Below are positions 1 to 8,930 of a stretch of DNA of 64,000 bases, piece by piece. Both the position numbers and the translations under genes were made by a program. This DNA is from Bacteroidota bacterium. GTDB lineage: Bacteria > Bacteroidota > Bacteroidia > Chitinophagales > Saprospiraceae. Below the pieces are notes generated by a model that worked only from the letters and a program-made list of their open reading frames with translations, was not told the origin of the DNA and did not search any database. The stretch is from assembly GCA_016124585.1 (NCBI GenBank), contig WGNL01000018.1:1-64000 (forward strand), given 5' to 3'. Each line of letters begins with the position of its first letter. The first letter of the stretch is position 1.

Positions 1-78
1 ATTGAGGATAAGTCGGTACGAGAGACAATTACTCACATTTGGAATTGGTGTAATAAATTTGAAAAAAAAGAAAACTGA
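1..78 (+). CDS. C-terminal end of an ORF cut by the window edge
   Basis: Frame 1 is open from the first base to a TGA at 76-78 and gives 25 residues ending in a lysine/glutamate-rich tail (KFEKKEN). A large hairpin that could be its terminator follows 10 nt later. The fragment is too short to assign to a family, and chance openness over 25 codons is possible. Confidence 0.3.
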   Translation: MEDKSVRETITHIWNWCNKFEKKEN

Positions 79-88
79 GTCTAACAAT

Positions 89-132
89 GTGTAGCTGGCC
101 ATGCCGCCTAAACGGCGGCACGTCAGCTACAC
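89..132. repeat. Interrupted inverted repeat, possible terminator or element end
   Basis: Outer arms GTGTAGCTG (89-97) and CAGCTACAC (124-132) pair perfectly. Inner arms GCCGCC (103-108) and GGCGGC (114-119) share nearly the same centre. No T-run follows on the plus strand. It could terminate the ORF at 1-78 or be a mobile-element end. Confidence 0.5.
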
Positions 133-199
133 GAAACGTTCTCGGCAACAAAATATAAAAATATAATGTGAAATAATAAAATTTAAACCACAACGAACT

Positions 200-406
200 A
201 TGACCAAAAAATCTAAAACCTCAGCAAAAACCCGTCTGCAAATTGCAGATGAGTACGACATTCATTATCAAACCCTTTGGCGGATGCTCAAAGAAAACAA
301 TATCACCCTGCCAAACGGACGTGTACTTCCTAAAGGGCAAAAGGTAATCTATGAGAAATTCGGATACCCCAAAGGCGTTGAAAGGTTGGATTACGAGGAA
401 ATTTGA
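200..406 (+). CDS. Small hypothetical protein, possible HTH-like
   Basis: A 68-residue basic protein starting at ATG 200. Residues 13-35 (TRLQIADEYDIHYQTLWRML) have the spacing of a helix-turn-helix (IADEYDI-HYQTLWRML), as in small Bacteroidota DNA-binding or excisionase-like proteins. The C-terminal half has no recognisable motif. It stands alone between the hairpin at 89-132 and the metallopeptidase at 558. It may be a small accessory regulator; the HTH reading is inference from pattern only. Confidence 0.5.
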   Translation: MTKKSKTSAKTRLQIADEYDIHYQTLWRMLKENNITLPNGRVLPKGQKVIYEKFGYPKGVERLDYEEI

Positions 407-557
407 TTGATGTACAGCCGAATGTTATGTTTTGTTATGTTTTGGTAGGTTTGGAGAAGCTTTAAGCACATAATTTTGCCCCTAACAAGCCCGGTTGGCC
501 GAAAGTCAGCAAACTTGAACCAACGGGATACACAGTCACCAAAAACAATCGTTTACC

Positions 558-2729
558 ATGAAAAAGGTCTTCAACTCGCTTTTTGTTGCACTTATAGCCT
601 TGCAAATGGCTTTTGCTCAAGCTGATTTGTCAAGTGCAAACTGTGGCAACTACAATGCTTTCCGCACAAGCAGCACCTATTCAAACTTGATGTACTATGC
701 GGATAAAATCTACCCTTCTGGAATCATCAAGCTCAACCTTGCAAAATCGAACGAATATGGTGGGGTTGAAGATTTGTACCCGTTGCTTGGTGTCGAAACG
801 GGAAACACGTTCACACAGGCAATGACAATACCAAGCCGTTTTGACAACGACAAGCAGTATTTTAGGTACCAGCAATTCTACAATGGCATAAAAGTCGAGG
901 GAGGGGGATATACGGTTGCAGCGCTTATGACAGGTGGAGGCCCTGGCGACCCTTGCGCCCAAGCATATATGGTATCTCCGTACATCATTTCCGGCATCAA
1001 CTTGAATGTTTCACCAACCATCAGCAAGAACAATCTGGACAATATCCTGAACAGCGCTGTAATGAAGCCAGGGAGTACATTGACTGATGCTGATGTTCAA
1101 TCAGAACTTGTCATTACCCATAACTTGCTCAGCAATTGTGCGGCAACCCTTATGTGGAAGGCTACTTATTTCAATGGAGGCCCCAAAATAAGCTGGATAA
1201 ATGCCAGTACTGGACAAGTGGCAAAAACCGCAGACGGCAATATTCAAATTAATGCACCCACTGAAATTTATGGTACACAAACGCTTATTGACAACACCGT
1301 AGGCGGCATTACTTCGCTGAGCGCCCCAGATGGGTCAGTTGTTGGATTTGATTTCAGGGGGTTTCCAGATTGTCGATTTAGAACCTCTGGTAATTTTACC
1401 GCTAATTTGATACCTACGACTACTGCTCCAGCTTGGACAACAGCTTTATTTCCAAGCGCCATATATCAGTCCTTTCATGTTGCAACAGCATTAAGGCCTG
1501 CATATCATGGTATCGGGATTGATTTCGGAGTCATAAATGTGGGCTGCCATTGCCCTGAAGCTAATGCCTTTTCTTTGGGTGCTTCCACATTGGCAACTAC
1601 TTTTTTCGTTGTAGGTACAGATGGGGTTAATTCTTTCGGTACATTCGATGCAGTTGGGCACGAGCTTGGCCACACTTACCTTAATGCCTTTTTAGATGCC
1701 ACTACAGTAGGTGGGGGGACTTTGCATGAAGGGATTTCAGATATGCTTGGAACATACGTTGAGTCAGTTGCATCAGGAACTTTAGATTGGGTCATTGGAG
1801 ATGATGTAGCTGCAATTGCTACGGCAGTACACAGGGATCTTCAATTTCCAAATGCAAATTTAGATTGTTTCTCAACAGAATTAACCGCAGCGACTGAAGT
1901 ACATGACAGGTGTGAAGCATTAGGGCATTGGTTTTTTTTAATCTCACAAGGGAATGCCAATATTACCGGGTTAGGAATCAACAAATCCATCCGAATAGTT
2001 TTGGAATCATTGAACCTTATGGCCATGACTGACGACTATCCTCAAATGAGGACAGCTACTTTGGCTTTTGCTGATGATGAATTTGGTCCATGTTCTGTGG
2101 AAGCACTGACGATAAGGAAGGCTTGGAATGCAATTTGTGTTGGCCCCGCAGATTATACAGACTGTTTCACCATTGAAGGCAATCCGGTAGTGTGTGAAGA
2201 AAACAACTATCTGCACCTTTACATAGGTGGCGCACTCAACAATACTGTTTACCGTTGGACTTTTCCAATTGAATGGACAGTCCAAGGAGGGCCTGGAAAC
2301 CCACAAGGTAACATGTATATTGGCACCAATTTCCTCGTGACACATTTCCCGACCTATGATTGGTATCCACGTTATTTTAACATTGAAGTTTACTGCCCAG
2401 CTTTAGGTTCGGAATACACCCAACACAAAAGGGTTACGATTAGGGATTGCGATGGCGACGACCCAACATGCCATGAATTTTACGATTTAGATGGGGGCGG
2501 CACTCCAGACGACAGGTCTATTAGTGGGAACGAGTTATACAATTTACCTGAAAGCATCATAAAAACGTTGAGGGTTTGTGATGTTATGGGTAGAACGCTA
2601 TATACGGGAGAACCGACTTTGTTTGACAGGAGCACGATTTCAAATGAAGGCATCATAATCATTGCTTATTATGATGAATCAGGAAGGCTGGTCAAAACAG
2701 AGAAAAGCGTTTTGATTAGGCGTGAGTAA
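558..2729 (+). CDS. Secreted M4-type (thermolysin-like) metallopeptidase
   Basis: A 723-residue exported protease. Residues 1-20 are a signal peptide ending near AFAQ. The zinc motif HELGH is at residues 368-372. The third ligand Glu391 lies in LHEGISD, equivalent to the NExxSD motif of thermolysin. A downstream EVHD...GHWFFLI segment resembles the catalytic-histidine block. The N-terminal 300 residues would be propeptide. The last ~60 residues (LRVCDVMGRTLYTG ... GRLVKTEKSVLIRRE) resemble a type IX secretion sorting tail. The gene is AT-rich and isolated. Family assignment is firm; substrate is unknown. Confidence 0.82.
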   Translation: MKKVFNSLFVALIALQMAFAQADLSSANCGNYNAFRTSSTYSNLMYYADKIYPSGIIKLNLAKSNEYGGVEDLYPLLGVETGNTFTQAMTIPSRFDNDKQYFRYQQFYNGIKVEGGGYTVAALMTGGGPGDPCAQAYMVSPYIISGINLNVSPTISKNNLDNILNSAVMKPGSTLTDADVQSELVITHNLLSNCAATLMWKATYFNGGPKISWINASTGQVAKTADGNIQINAPTEIYGTQTLIDNTVGGITSLSAPDGSVVGFDFRGFPDCRFRTSGNFTANLIPTTTAPAWTTALFPSAIYQSFHVATALRPAYHGIGIDFGVINVGCHCPEANAFSLGASTLATTFFVVGTDGVNSFGTFDAVGHELGHTYLNAFLDATTVGGGTLHEGISDMLGTYVESVASGTLDWVIGDDVAAIATAVHRDLQFPNANLDCFSTELTAATEVHDRCEALGHWFFLISQGNANITGLGINKSIRIVLESLNLMAMTDDYPQMRTATLAFADDEFGPCSVEALTIRKAWNAICVGPADYTDCFTIEGNPVVCEENNYLHLYIGGALNNTVYRWTFPIEWTVQGGPGNPQGNMYIGTNFLVTHFPTYDWYPRYFNIEVYCPALGSEYTQHKRVTIRDCDGDDPTCHEFYDLDGGGTPDDRSISGNELYNLPESIIKTLRVCDVMGRTLYTGEPTLFDRSTISNEGIIIIAYYDESGRLVKTEKSVLIRRE

Positions 2730-2878
2730 ACAATATGCTATTGTGATTTGCATGAAAACCTAATTTTTACATCAAGGATGTTGAAAAGAAGAAGTGTTTC
2801 ATGCAAATCACTTTCGATATCCATGCAGCGATTTTTCGTGAAAAAACTCATTTAATTTTGATTGCACAATTTTCCACA

Positions 2879-3532
2879 GTGAAACAAATATCCAAAAAAA
2901 AATTCTACTTGGCCATGCTTTTTTGCTTGGGACTTATTTATTGCTCTTCTCAGACTTATATTGGTGTATCACTTGGTCTGGATTATTCTAAAGTCGAGGA
3001 GCAATTTAACGATGTTGGGTTTAGGATACTTGAACCCGGATTCAGTAATAAAAGTATGCTTTTTGGATTGAGAGTTGAGCAATCAATTGGAAATTCTTTT
3101 TTTCTTTCATTGCAAAGCCAGTACAATAAAAAAACGGTAGGTGCAACAGATAGAGGTTTTTTGCCGCTCGATGCACTTGAGTTTAAGTGTATAAAATCTT
3201 CTTTACGCTTCAACTGGGTGCCAATGAATGCTTTAAATTTAGGTATCGGATTGCATAATAATTATATTTCAGAAATCAATAGAGTCGACAATGGCAATGT
3301 ACAGTATAAAATTTCAGGTAAAGTAAAAGAAGTTGGCATTGGATTCTCTATTGGTTATATATTCAAACACTTTTTTCTTGAATTTGATTATGCAAATGGA
3401 TTAGGTATTGTTGGCTCATATGAAAATTCAAAGAGTGTTAAACCAATAGACTCTTTTGGGCTTTCATTGAGCTATATGATTGAAGTTATTAAAAGAAGTA
3501 AGGGGAAAAAAGTTAATTGCCCAAGAATTTGA
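2879..3532 (+). CDS. Outer-membrane beta-barrel-like hypothetical protein
   Basis: An in-frame GTG at 2879 is preferred over the upstream ATG at 2801, because it gives a good signal peptide (VKQISKKKFYLAMLFCLGLIYCSSQ) at the N-terminus. The mature part alternates hydrophobic and polar residues with repeated glycine and aromatic turns (YIGVSLGLDYS, SFGLSLSYMIEV), as in small porin-like barrels of Bacteroidota. It follows the M4 peptidase by 150 bp and is similarly AT-rich. No specific family is recognised. Confidence 0.6.
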   Translation: MKQISKKKFYLAMLFCLGLIYCSSQTYIGVSLGLDYSKVEEQFNDVGFRILEPGFSNKSMLFGLRVEQSIGNSFFLSLQSQYNKKTVGATDRGFLPLDALEFKCIKSSLRFNWVPMNALNLGIGLHNNYISEINRVDNGNVQYKISGKVKEVGIGFSIGYIFKHFFLEFDYANGLGIVGSYENSKSVKPIDSFGLSLSYMIEVIKRSKGKKVNCPRI

Positions 3533-4361
3533 ATCCTGCTTATCACTTCCTTCCCTGCCGAGTGCGGTTGATTCAACTCTCAACTTGATTATCAATTCTG
3601 CTCTACGTTTTTTCTGTGGCTATAACAATAAAAAAAGGCCGTGAATATTCCGTAAATCAAAGGAATTGCTGCATAGGGCTTCTTACCCGTAGTAAACGCA
3701 CGGCATGGGCATCCGTCCGCACCAGCCGCCCCCAGCAAGAGACTATGAAGATATATTTAAGCGAGAAAGCCCACAACGTAGCCCTCCAAACGATGAAATA
3801 AATGCCGAGAACAACGCACTCACGACCATGCCGCCCAAGCCCAACCCACAAGCCCAACGCAGGGCGGCACGGCGGGAGTGCCCACGTTACCACAAAAAAA
3901 TCAAAACACAATCCATAATAGCCGTCATGACCAAACAAACCCTTCAACTTCTATGCCCGCTGGAGCAAGTTGTACTGCGCTAAACTTGCTCAATTCCCCG
4001 CCCTCCACAAAAAAATTTCACCCAACAACAAAAAAATCAACGCAATTTCCGCTTTCACTACACGCAGTAACGCCGCTGCTACACGCAGTAGCACGAGTCA
4101 TACTGCGTGTATTGCGAGTCATACTTGCAGTAGCACTGGCCATACTGCGTGTAGCAGTCGTGCTACTGCAAGAAGTGGAGGTTAAAACACGTCGTAACAC
4201 TTGTGCTACTGCGTGAAACAGTAGCGTTACAGTTGGGCAAAATAAGCGTGTAAGTGGTGTTTTTTTGGCATACAGTTTGCATTTTTTCAAAATACATAAA
4301 CACTAATATGGTTAGTGCTTTATCTCTAAAAATTTAGTTTTTCAACTTAAAATCAAAAATC
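3533..4361. other. 829-bp region without a convincing gene
   Basis: Short ORFs exist in several frames (for example 3705-3983, 3878-4216 and the antisense 4018-4290) but none has a domain, signal peptide or plausible composition, and they overlap one another. The region holds a 21-bp tandem repeat tract (separate entry) and poly-A blocks. It looks like non-coding or decayed accessory DNA. Confidence 0.5.
4061..4172. repeat. 21-bp degenerate tandem repeat tract
   Basis: Units begin at 4061, 4082, 4103, 4124 and 4145, each 21 bp, with consensus near CNYGCAGTAGCACGAGTCATA and a partial sixth copy from 4166. The word CACGCAGTA and its complement TACTGCGTG alternate, so neighbouring units are partly inverted. 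Related words recur at 4203-4226. A 21-bp period equals two helical turns, and seven codons if translated. Confidence 0.75.
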
Positions 4362-4979
4362 ATGGTAATCATTGCTGACCGCTCGTTCCGCAGCCACGCT
4401 GCCACCCCACTTGTGCCTTATTTCAAGACATTGGGCAACAACATCTCCACAAAGCCTGAGTTTGATGCCTTCAAGACGCTGGGCACCGACCTGCTGACCG
4501 CCAACACCGATTTGGAAAGGTACAACGATGCCGTACTGGCCAGAGACCTCCGGGAGCTAGGAAACCGGGATACGTCAAAAGCTGAATCCATCAAGATTGC
4601 CCTCCTCATCTGCGACGAGGTGAACAAGATAGCCAACAACGACCCAGCGGTCTATGACAACGCAGGTCTCCGGTACAAAGAAAAAGCCAGCCTAGACCGC
4701 CCTATCGGCATTACTTCTATCATTAGCGTGAAATTCAATCCGAATACTAGCAGGTTGGACCTTCGGGTACGCAAGGCAGACCGGGCAAAGGGCTACCGCA
4801 TCGACCTGCGCATGCCCAACGGCGATATTATAGAGGAATATGGCACCATTGCCGATACGAAAGGTTCTGTGCCCGCACCCAAAGTGCCGGGCACTTACCG
4901 CTGCCGTGCCGTACCTGTTGATTCTAAAGGAAACTTGGGTGAGCCTTCCGGATGGAGCGTTGATTTTGGGGTGTATTGA
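4362..4979 (+). CDS. Hypothetical protein with C-terminal fibronectin-like segment
   Basis: A 205-residue soluble protein without signal peptide. The N-terminal ~110 residues are predicted helical (KIALLICDEVNKIAN). The C-terminal ~85 residues (SIISVKFNPNTSRLDLRVRKADRAKGY ... GTYRCRAVPVDSKGNLGEPSGWSVDFGVY) look like a fibronectin-III-type beta sandwich. It resembles Bacteroidota proteins that often occur as isolated or multicopy unknowns. An AT-rich leader precedes it and a word-type inverted repeat follows. No function is assigned. Confidence 0.65.
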   Translation: MVIIADRSFRSHAATPLVPYFKTLGNNISTKPEFDAFKTLGTDLLTANTDLERYNDAVLARDLRELGNRDTSKAESIKIALLICDEVNKIANNDPAVYDNAGLRYKEKASLDRPIGITSIISVKFNPNTSRLDLRVRKADRAKGYRIDLRMPNGDIIEEYGTIADTKGSVPAPKVPGTYRCRAVPVDSKGNLGEPSGWSVDFGVY

Positions 4980-4987
4980 GGAAGGTG

Positions 4988-5100
4988 TGAAGGATTGAAG
5001 GAGAGAAGGATTGAAGGAGAGAATATGCCCCAATCCTTCAATCCTCTAATCCTTTTTTAAATTCAATCCTTCTCCCCTCCAATCCTCCAATCCTTTCCAT
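4988..5100. repeat. Word-type intergenic inverted repeat
   Basis: The left arm iterates AAGGATTGAAGGAGAG. The right arm iterates the complement words (CAATCCTTCAATCC, CTCCAATCC). It lies between the convergent ends of the 4362 gene and hflX, so it probably acts as a bidirectional terminator or mRNA-stabilising hairpin. Confidence 0.65.
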
Positions 5101-5104
5101 TCCT

Positions 5105-6319
5105 TTACCAATTCCTCACCTCATGCGGATACCGGATCTGGTACTCCCGCTTCACCATCGTCACCATCATCTCCCGAAGTTGGTCAATGCCCTCCCGGTT
5201 GGCGGCGGAAATGAAAATGCATTCGTGGCCGTACTGGTTTCTGAGGTTGGAAAGTAGCTCCCGTTCAATTTCCTTCTTGACGCCGCTGTCCAGCAGGTCG
5301 TCGAAGTTTTTCTCCCGGTAGAGGTCGAATTTATTGAAAACCATCAAGGTAGGTTTGCCGATGGCGTTGAGTTCCGTCAGCGTTTCGTTCACGGAGGCGA
5401 TATGGTCTTCGTAATGCGGGTGGCCCACGTCCACGACGTGCAGCAGGATGTCGCTCTCCCGCACCTCGTCCAGCGTGGATTTGAAGCTCTCCACGAGGTG
5501 GTGCGGCAGCTTGCGGATGAAACCAACGGTATCGGAAAGCAGGAAGGGCACGCTGTCGAGCACGACCTTGCGCACCGTCGTGTCCAGCGTGGCGAAGAGT
5601 TTGTTTTCAGCAAACACCTCCGATTTGCTCAGCACGTTCATCAGCGTGCTCTTGCCGACGTTGGTGTAGCCTACCAACGATACCCGAATGAGTTCGCCAC
5701 GGGTTTTCCGCTGCGTGGTGGCCTGCTTGTCAATTTTTTCAAGCTGTTTTTTCAGGATGGAAATTTTGTCCCGCACGATGCGTCGGTCGGTCTCGATTTC
5801 CTTTTCGCCAGGCCCCCGCATCCCGATACCGCCCCGTTGGCGCTCCAAGTGTGTCCAGAGGCCACGAAGGCGAGGGAGCAGGTATTGGAGTTGCGCCAAT
5901 TCAACCTGAGTTTTGGCTTGGGCAGTCTGCGCCCTGCGGGCAAAAATGTCGAGGATGAGCGAGCTGCGGTCCACGATTTTCACCTTCAGCTCCGCCTCCA
6001 GCGAGGAGACCTGTTTGCCGCTGAGGTCATCGTCGAAAATGACCATGTTCACGTTCTCGTGGTTGTCGATGTATTTTTTGATTTCCTCGACCTTGCCGCT
6101 GCCGATGAAGGTGCGGGCATTGGGCGTCGGCAGCCGCTGGATGTACCGTTTTACGCTCTCTGCCCCAGCGGTGAGCGCCAGGAATTCCAGTTCGTTCAGG
6201 TATTCCGTCACCTGTTCTTCGGTCTGCATGCCATGCACCAAACCGACTAGTATGGCATATTCTGTTTCTTCCTTGAGGCCGCTTGCTTGCTTGCTGCTTA
6301 CGTTGAAGTCTTTTTGCAT
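5105..6319 (-). CDS. hflX: GTPase HflX
   Basis: A 404-residue ribosome-associated GTPase that rescues or splits stalled 50S/70S ribosomes. The N-terminal HflX domain holds the Gly-rich block RGGIGMRGPGE (162-172) and is followed by a helical linker. The G domain shows G1 GYTNVGKST (217-225), G3 DTVGF (263-267) and G4 NKFD (329-332). The start at 6319 (MQKDFNVSS) is chosen because an upstream in-frame ATG at 6388 would translate the adjacent inverted repeat. It probably has its own transcription unit. The EnvC-like gene upstream is separated only by a word-type repeat. Confidence 0.93.
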   Translation of the reverse strand: MQKDFNVSSKQASGLKEETEYAILVGLVHGMQTEEQVTEYLNELEFLALTAGAESVKRYIQRLPTPNARTFIGSGKVEEIKKYIDNHENVNMVIFDDDLSGKQVSSLEAELKVKIVDRSSLILDIFARRAQTAQAKTQVELAQLQYLLPRLRGLWTHLERQRGGIGMRGPGEKEIETDRRIVRDKISILKKQLEKIDKQATTQRKTRGELIRVSLVGYTNVGKSTLMNVLSKSEVFAENKLFATLDTTVRKVVLDSVPFLLSDTVGFIRKLPHHLVESFKSTLDEVRESDILLHVVDVGHPHYEDHIASVNETLTELNAIGKPTLMVFNKFDLYREKNFDDLLDSGVKKEIERELLSNLRNQYGHECIFISAANREGIDQLREMMVTMVKREYQIRYPHEVRNW

Positions 6320-6320
6320 A

Positions 6321-6410
6321 AAAAGGATTGAAGGATTGAGGGGTTGAAGGATTTGAGGATGCGAGGATTTGACATCTTGACGGCTCAAATCCTCAAATCT
6401 TCAAATCCTC
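6321..6410. repeat. Word-type intergenic inverted repeat
   Basis: The left arm (6321-6371) iterates AGGATTGA/GGATTTGAGG. The right arm (6384-6410) carries TCAAATCCTCAAATCTTCAA. It sits between the EnvC-like gene and hflX, both on the minus strand, and overlaps the EnvC stop codon by about 2 nt. Confidence 0.65.
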
Positions 6411-7680
6411 ACTTCCCTACCCAATCCTGGGGGTTTAACCTTGTTTTTTCTTTCCAGATTTCAAAATGCACAGAGGCATTGTTGGTTTTCGGGTCGGTGC
6501 TCACCTTGCCGAGGGACTGCTTGATGGCCACTTTATCGCCTTTTTTCACCGTCACTTCCTCTAGGTTGGAGTAAACGGTGTAGTAGCTCCCGTGCTGCAA
6601 AATCACCATGTAGTCGAAGCCGGGGATGTACTGCGTGCCCACCACCGTGCCCTCGAAAATGGCACGAACTGACGAGCCGTTGTCTGTCTGAATATCAATG
6701 CCGTTGTTCACGATTTGGATATTCGGGATGGTTGGGTGCGGCTGCCGCCCGAAGTAGCCCGTGATGACGCCGTTCTTCACGGGCCAAGGCAGCGAGCCTT
6801 TGTTGTTTTGAAAATCCTTCGAAATGCTCGCCACTTCTGGCGTAGCAGTTGGCACTGCGGGGGCTTTTCCCGAAGATGAATTTGCCCCTGACGAAGACGA
6901 AGCTACCGCAGCAGCGGCAGCCGAACGCTCTTCCCGGCGGATCCGTTCCATCTCCTCCCGGATTACTTTTTCGATGGCGTTGTTCAACTTGGCAGCAGCC
7001 GCTTGCTTGGCATCCAGGTCATGTGCTAATCGGGATTCATCGCCTTTGAGCGTTTCGAGCAGTCGGTTCTTGGCCTCCATTTCCAAGGTCAGCATTTGCG
7101 AATGCCGCTTTTCGGCACCGAGCAGGCTTTCCTTTTCCCGCTTGCGGTCTTCCAGGGTCTTTATTTTGCTGAGCAACATCTGCTGGGTATCCAAAATCAG
7201 CCGACCCTGCTTTTGTCGGTAGCGGTCGTATTGCCGGAGGTACTGCCAGCGCCGGAACGCATCATTGAAACTCTTTGCAGACAAAATAAAAAGCCATTTG
7301 CTGTGCAGGAGTTTCTGACGGTAGGCGTGCCGGGCAATGCGGGTGTATTCGGCTTTGAGTCGCTCCGTGTCGTCGTTCAGGGCGAGTACCACGGTAGCGG
7401 TGCGCTCCACATTTTCAAGTAGGTAGGCCATCTCTGCCTGCAAGGTCTCCACGAGTTGTTGGCGCTTGCTGATTTGTTTCTGGAGCGTCACGAAGCGGGA
7501 GAGGGTAGCCGCCTTGTCCTCCTTGGTCTGCTTGAGCAGGCTGGAGGTTTGCTCAATGTCTTTGAGGAGTTTTTTCCGCTTGTCCTCCAGTTCCTTTCGG
7601 CTTTGCTGCGCAATGCCCGTACCCATTGCGAAGCAAAAGGCAATCAGCAACAGCAGTATTTTTTTTTGTGAATGGGCCAT
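6409..7680 (-). CDS. EnvC-like murein hydrolase activator (degenerate M23)
   Basis: A 423-residue exported protein. Residues 1-24 are a signal peptide (ending GTGIAQQ). Residues ~25-250 form a long coiled coil rich in K/E/R/Q. An Ala/Ser/Pro linker then leads to a C-terminal LytM (M23) domain from about 295. The zinc positions of active LytM are missing: NGIDI replaces HxGxD and SVHFEIW replaces HLHFE. This is the EnvC/NlpD pattern of an amidase activator rather than an enzyme. It shares strand and probably operon with the DUF4292 lipoprotein upstream. Confidence 0.85.
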   Translation of the reverse strand: MAHSQKKILLLLIAFCFAMGTGIAQQSRKELEDKRKKLLKDIEQTSSLLKQTKEDKAATLSRFVTLQKQISKRQQLVETLQAEMAYLLENVERTATVVLALNDDTERLKAEYTRIARHAYRQKLLHSKWLFILSAKSFNDAFRRWQYLRQYDRYRQKQGRLILDTQQMLLSKIKTLEDRKREKESLLGAEKRHSQMLTLEMEAKNRLLETLKGDESRLAHDLDAKQAAAAKLNNAIEKVIREEMERIRREERSAAAAAVASSSSGANSSSGKAPAVPTATPEVASISKDFQNNKGSLPWPVKNGVITGYFGRQPHPTIPNIQIVNNGIDIQTDNGSSVRAIFEGTVVGTQYIPGFDYMVILQHGSYYTVYSNLEEVTVKKGDKVAIKQSLGKVSTDPKTNNASVHFEIWKEKTRLNPQDWVGK

Positions 7681-7688
7681 TTTTCTAA

Positions 7689-7742
7689 ATGGTAAATGAT
7701 GAATGATAAATGGTGAGTCTGGCCTGATTTACCATTTACCAT
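7689..7742. repeat. Word-type intergenic inverted repeat
   Basis: AATGGTAAATGATGAATGAT and a further AAATGGT copy are followed after a short loop by ACCATTTACCATT. It separates the DUF4292 and EnvC-like genes, both on the minus strand. Confidence 0.6.
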
Positions 7743-7747
7743 TAATT

Positions 7748-8521
7748 TCAATCCGTCATCTTATACCCGCTCGGTACTTCGAATTTCATCTCCACGGGCT
7801 TGTTGATTTCCACTTTCGAGAACTCGATTTGCACTTTGAGCTGGCCGAGGTCGGTGCTTTTCAAATTAAAGCTACGAACATACGAAAAATGCTGTTTGCC
7901 ATCCAATTCCCTGAAATCGGAGTAGTAGGCATCCACCGTCCGCTTGTTCCGAAAATCGTCCACGAGGAAGTGGCGGAGGAACAAATCGGGGTTGCTGAGC
8001 CAGTAGGTGGCGTTCAGGTTTTCGGTTTTTTGCGACAGCGTGTACTGTGTGGAGTCCACGCCCGCTGTGGTTTCTTTGGAGAAAAAAACGGGGTTGCCGA
8101 ACAGCATCGCCTGTAGTCCCTGAAAGCCGAAAGGAAGGTTGTATTCCTTCTGCGCCCAGGCGAAAGGCTTGGCCGTGTACTCGCCGTTCAGTCGGTCAAT
8201 GACGAAAATGCTGTCCGGTGTAAGCAGCACCCGTGCCCCTTCGATGCTGAATTTCTTGAACTGCATCCAGATGGCGCTGTCCTTGTGCATGCGGATCGTG
8301 CCGCTGAAGCTCTGGCCGTCGTACTCGTCGCTGTAGGAGATTTTCGCCTTGGCATCCACCCACTCGGCGTTCACGGAGTTTTCGAGGAGGCCCTTCATCA
8401 GCAGTTTTTCGCTCTTGGGTTTGAGGCTGGTGCCTTGTGCCTTGCGGCCTGCCTTGCAGGAGGAGAAAGCCAGTAGCGCCACCAAGGGAACGGACAGCAG
8501 GAGATAGTTTGTAGATTTCAA
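7748..8521 (-). CDS. DUF4292 lipoprotein
   Basis: A 257-residue envelope lipoprotein with a lipobox at LAFSSC (Cys22). The body matches the DUF4292 family (ENSVNAEWVDAKAKISY, FSGTIRMHKDSAIWMQFKKF, and a late VQIEFSKVEINKPVEMKFEVPSGY), a LolA/LolB-like fold common in Bacteroidota and usually next to an EnvC-like M23 protein, as here. It probably helps lipoprotein or outer-membrane handling; the exact role is unknown. It is the first gene of a minus-strand pair. Confidence 0.8.
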   Translation of the reverse strand: MKSTNYLLLSVPLVALLAFSSCKAGRKAQGTSLKPKSEKLLMKGLLENSVNAEWVDAKAKISYSDEYDGQSFSGTIRMHKDSAIWMQFKKFSIEGARVLLTPDSIFVIDRLNGEYTAKPFAWAQKEYNLPFGFQGLQAMLFGNPVFFSKETTAGVDSTQYTLSQKTENLNATYWLSNPDLFLRHFLVDDFRNKRTVDAYYSDFRELDGKQHFSYVRSFNLKSTDLGQLKVQIEFSKVEINKPVEMKFEVPSGYKMTD

Positions 8522-8542
8522 TGTACAGGTGATTTTCTTCGT

Positions 8543-8705
8543 AAGGAACGATGAAATAGTAAGTTCGACTTTTTAGGTATGCTATTTTTTGCTCAGGCAA
8601 GGCGGTCGAAGCCTTTCATAGCAGCGCTACGGAAGGCTTCGACCAACGCAGCATGAGTGAAAAAGAGCCGCATAAAATGGTGAAATTATTATTTCATCGT
8701 TCCTT
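8543..8705. repeat. 163-bp single-centre palindromic element
   Basis: Outer arms 8543-8562 and 8686-8705 are complementary at 19 of 20 positions (AAGGAACGATGAAATAGTAA). Inner arms GGTCGAAGCCT (8604-8614) and AGGCTTCGACC (8634-8644) are perfect. Both pairs centre on 8624, next to a small AGCGCT core. It is non-coding and could fold as one long hairpin; the form resembles a MITE or other dispersed palindromic element. Confidence 0.75.
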
Positions 8706-8852
8706 GAACGCAAAGTTAAGCCGTTTGGGTGTGCTGCAAGCTTTTGATGATTTTTTTAGTAAAAACAAGCCTTTTCATAGAATTCCAATTTCCATTCATT
8801 GAGCGCTCAACCCTTTTCGTAGAAAAATGTTAGTCAAGGCTTTAGGGGCAAA

Positions 8853-8860
8853 TACCTTTG
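8853..8860 (+). promoter_or_regulatory. Bacteroidota -7 element (TACCTTTG)
   Basis: A match to TAnnTTTG 70 bp upstream of the TonB receptor start. No clear -33 TTG was found at the usual distance. Confidence 0.45.
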
Positions 8861-8930
8861 CCGCCCATCTAACGTTTGCCTCAAAACCAATACCCGATTT
8901 GTAAACCTAATCACCATTTTTTCACCCGAC

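Larger units (their letters stand above)
8522..8930. other. 409-bp intergenic region
   Basis: Divergent spacer between the DUF4292 gene and the TonB receptor. It contains the 163-bp palindrome (8543-8705) and a TAnnTTTG promoter element (8853-8860). No ORF of interest was seen. Confidence 0.6.

Noticed and set aside
3616-4290. Overlapping ORFs of 61-112 residues in the left accessory region
   Set aside because: Mutually overlapping in several frames, low-complexity, driven by the 21-bp repeat; no support for translation.
6319-6388. Longer HflX N-terminus from ATG 6388
   Set aside because: The extra residues are translated inverted repeat; family homology starts at MQKDFNVSS.
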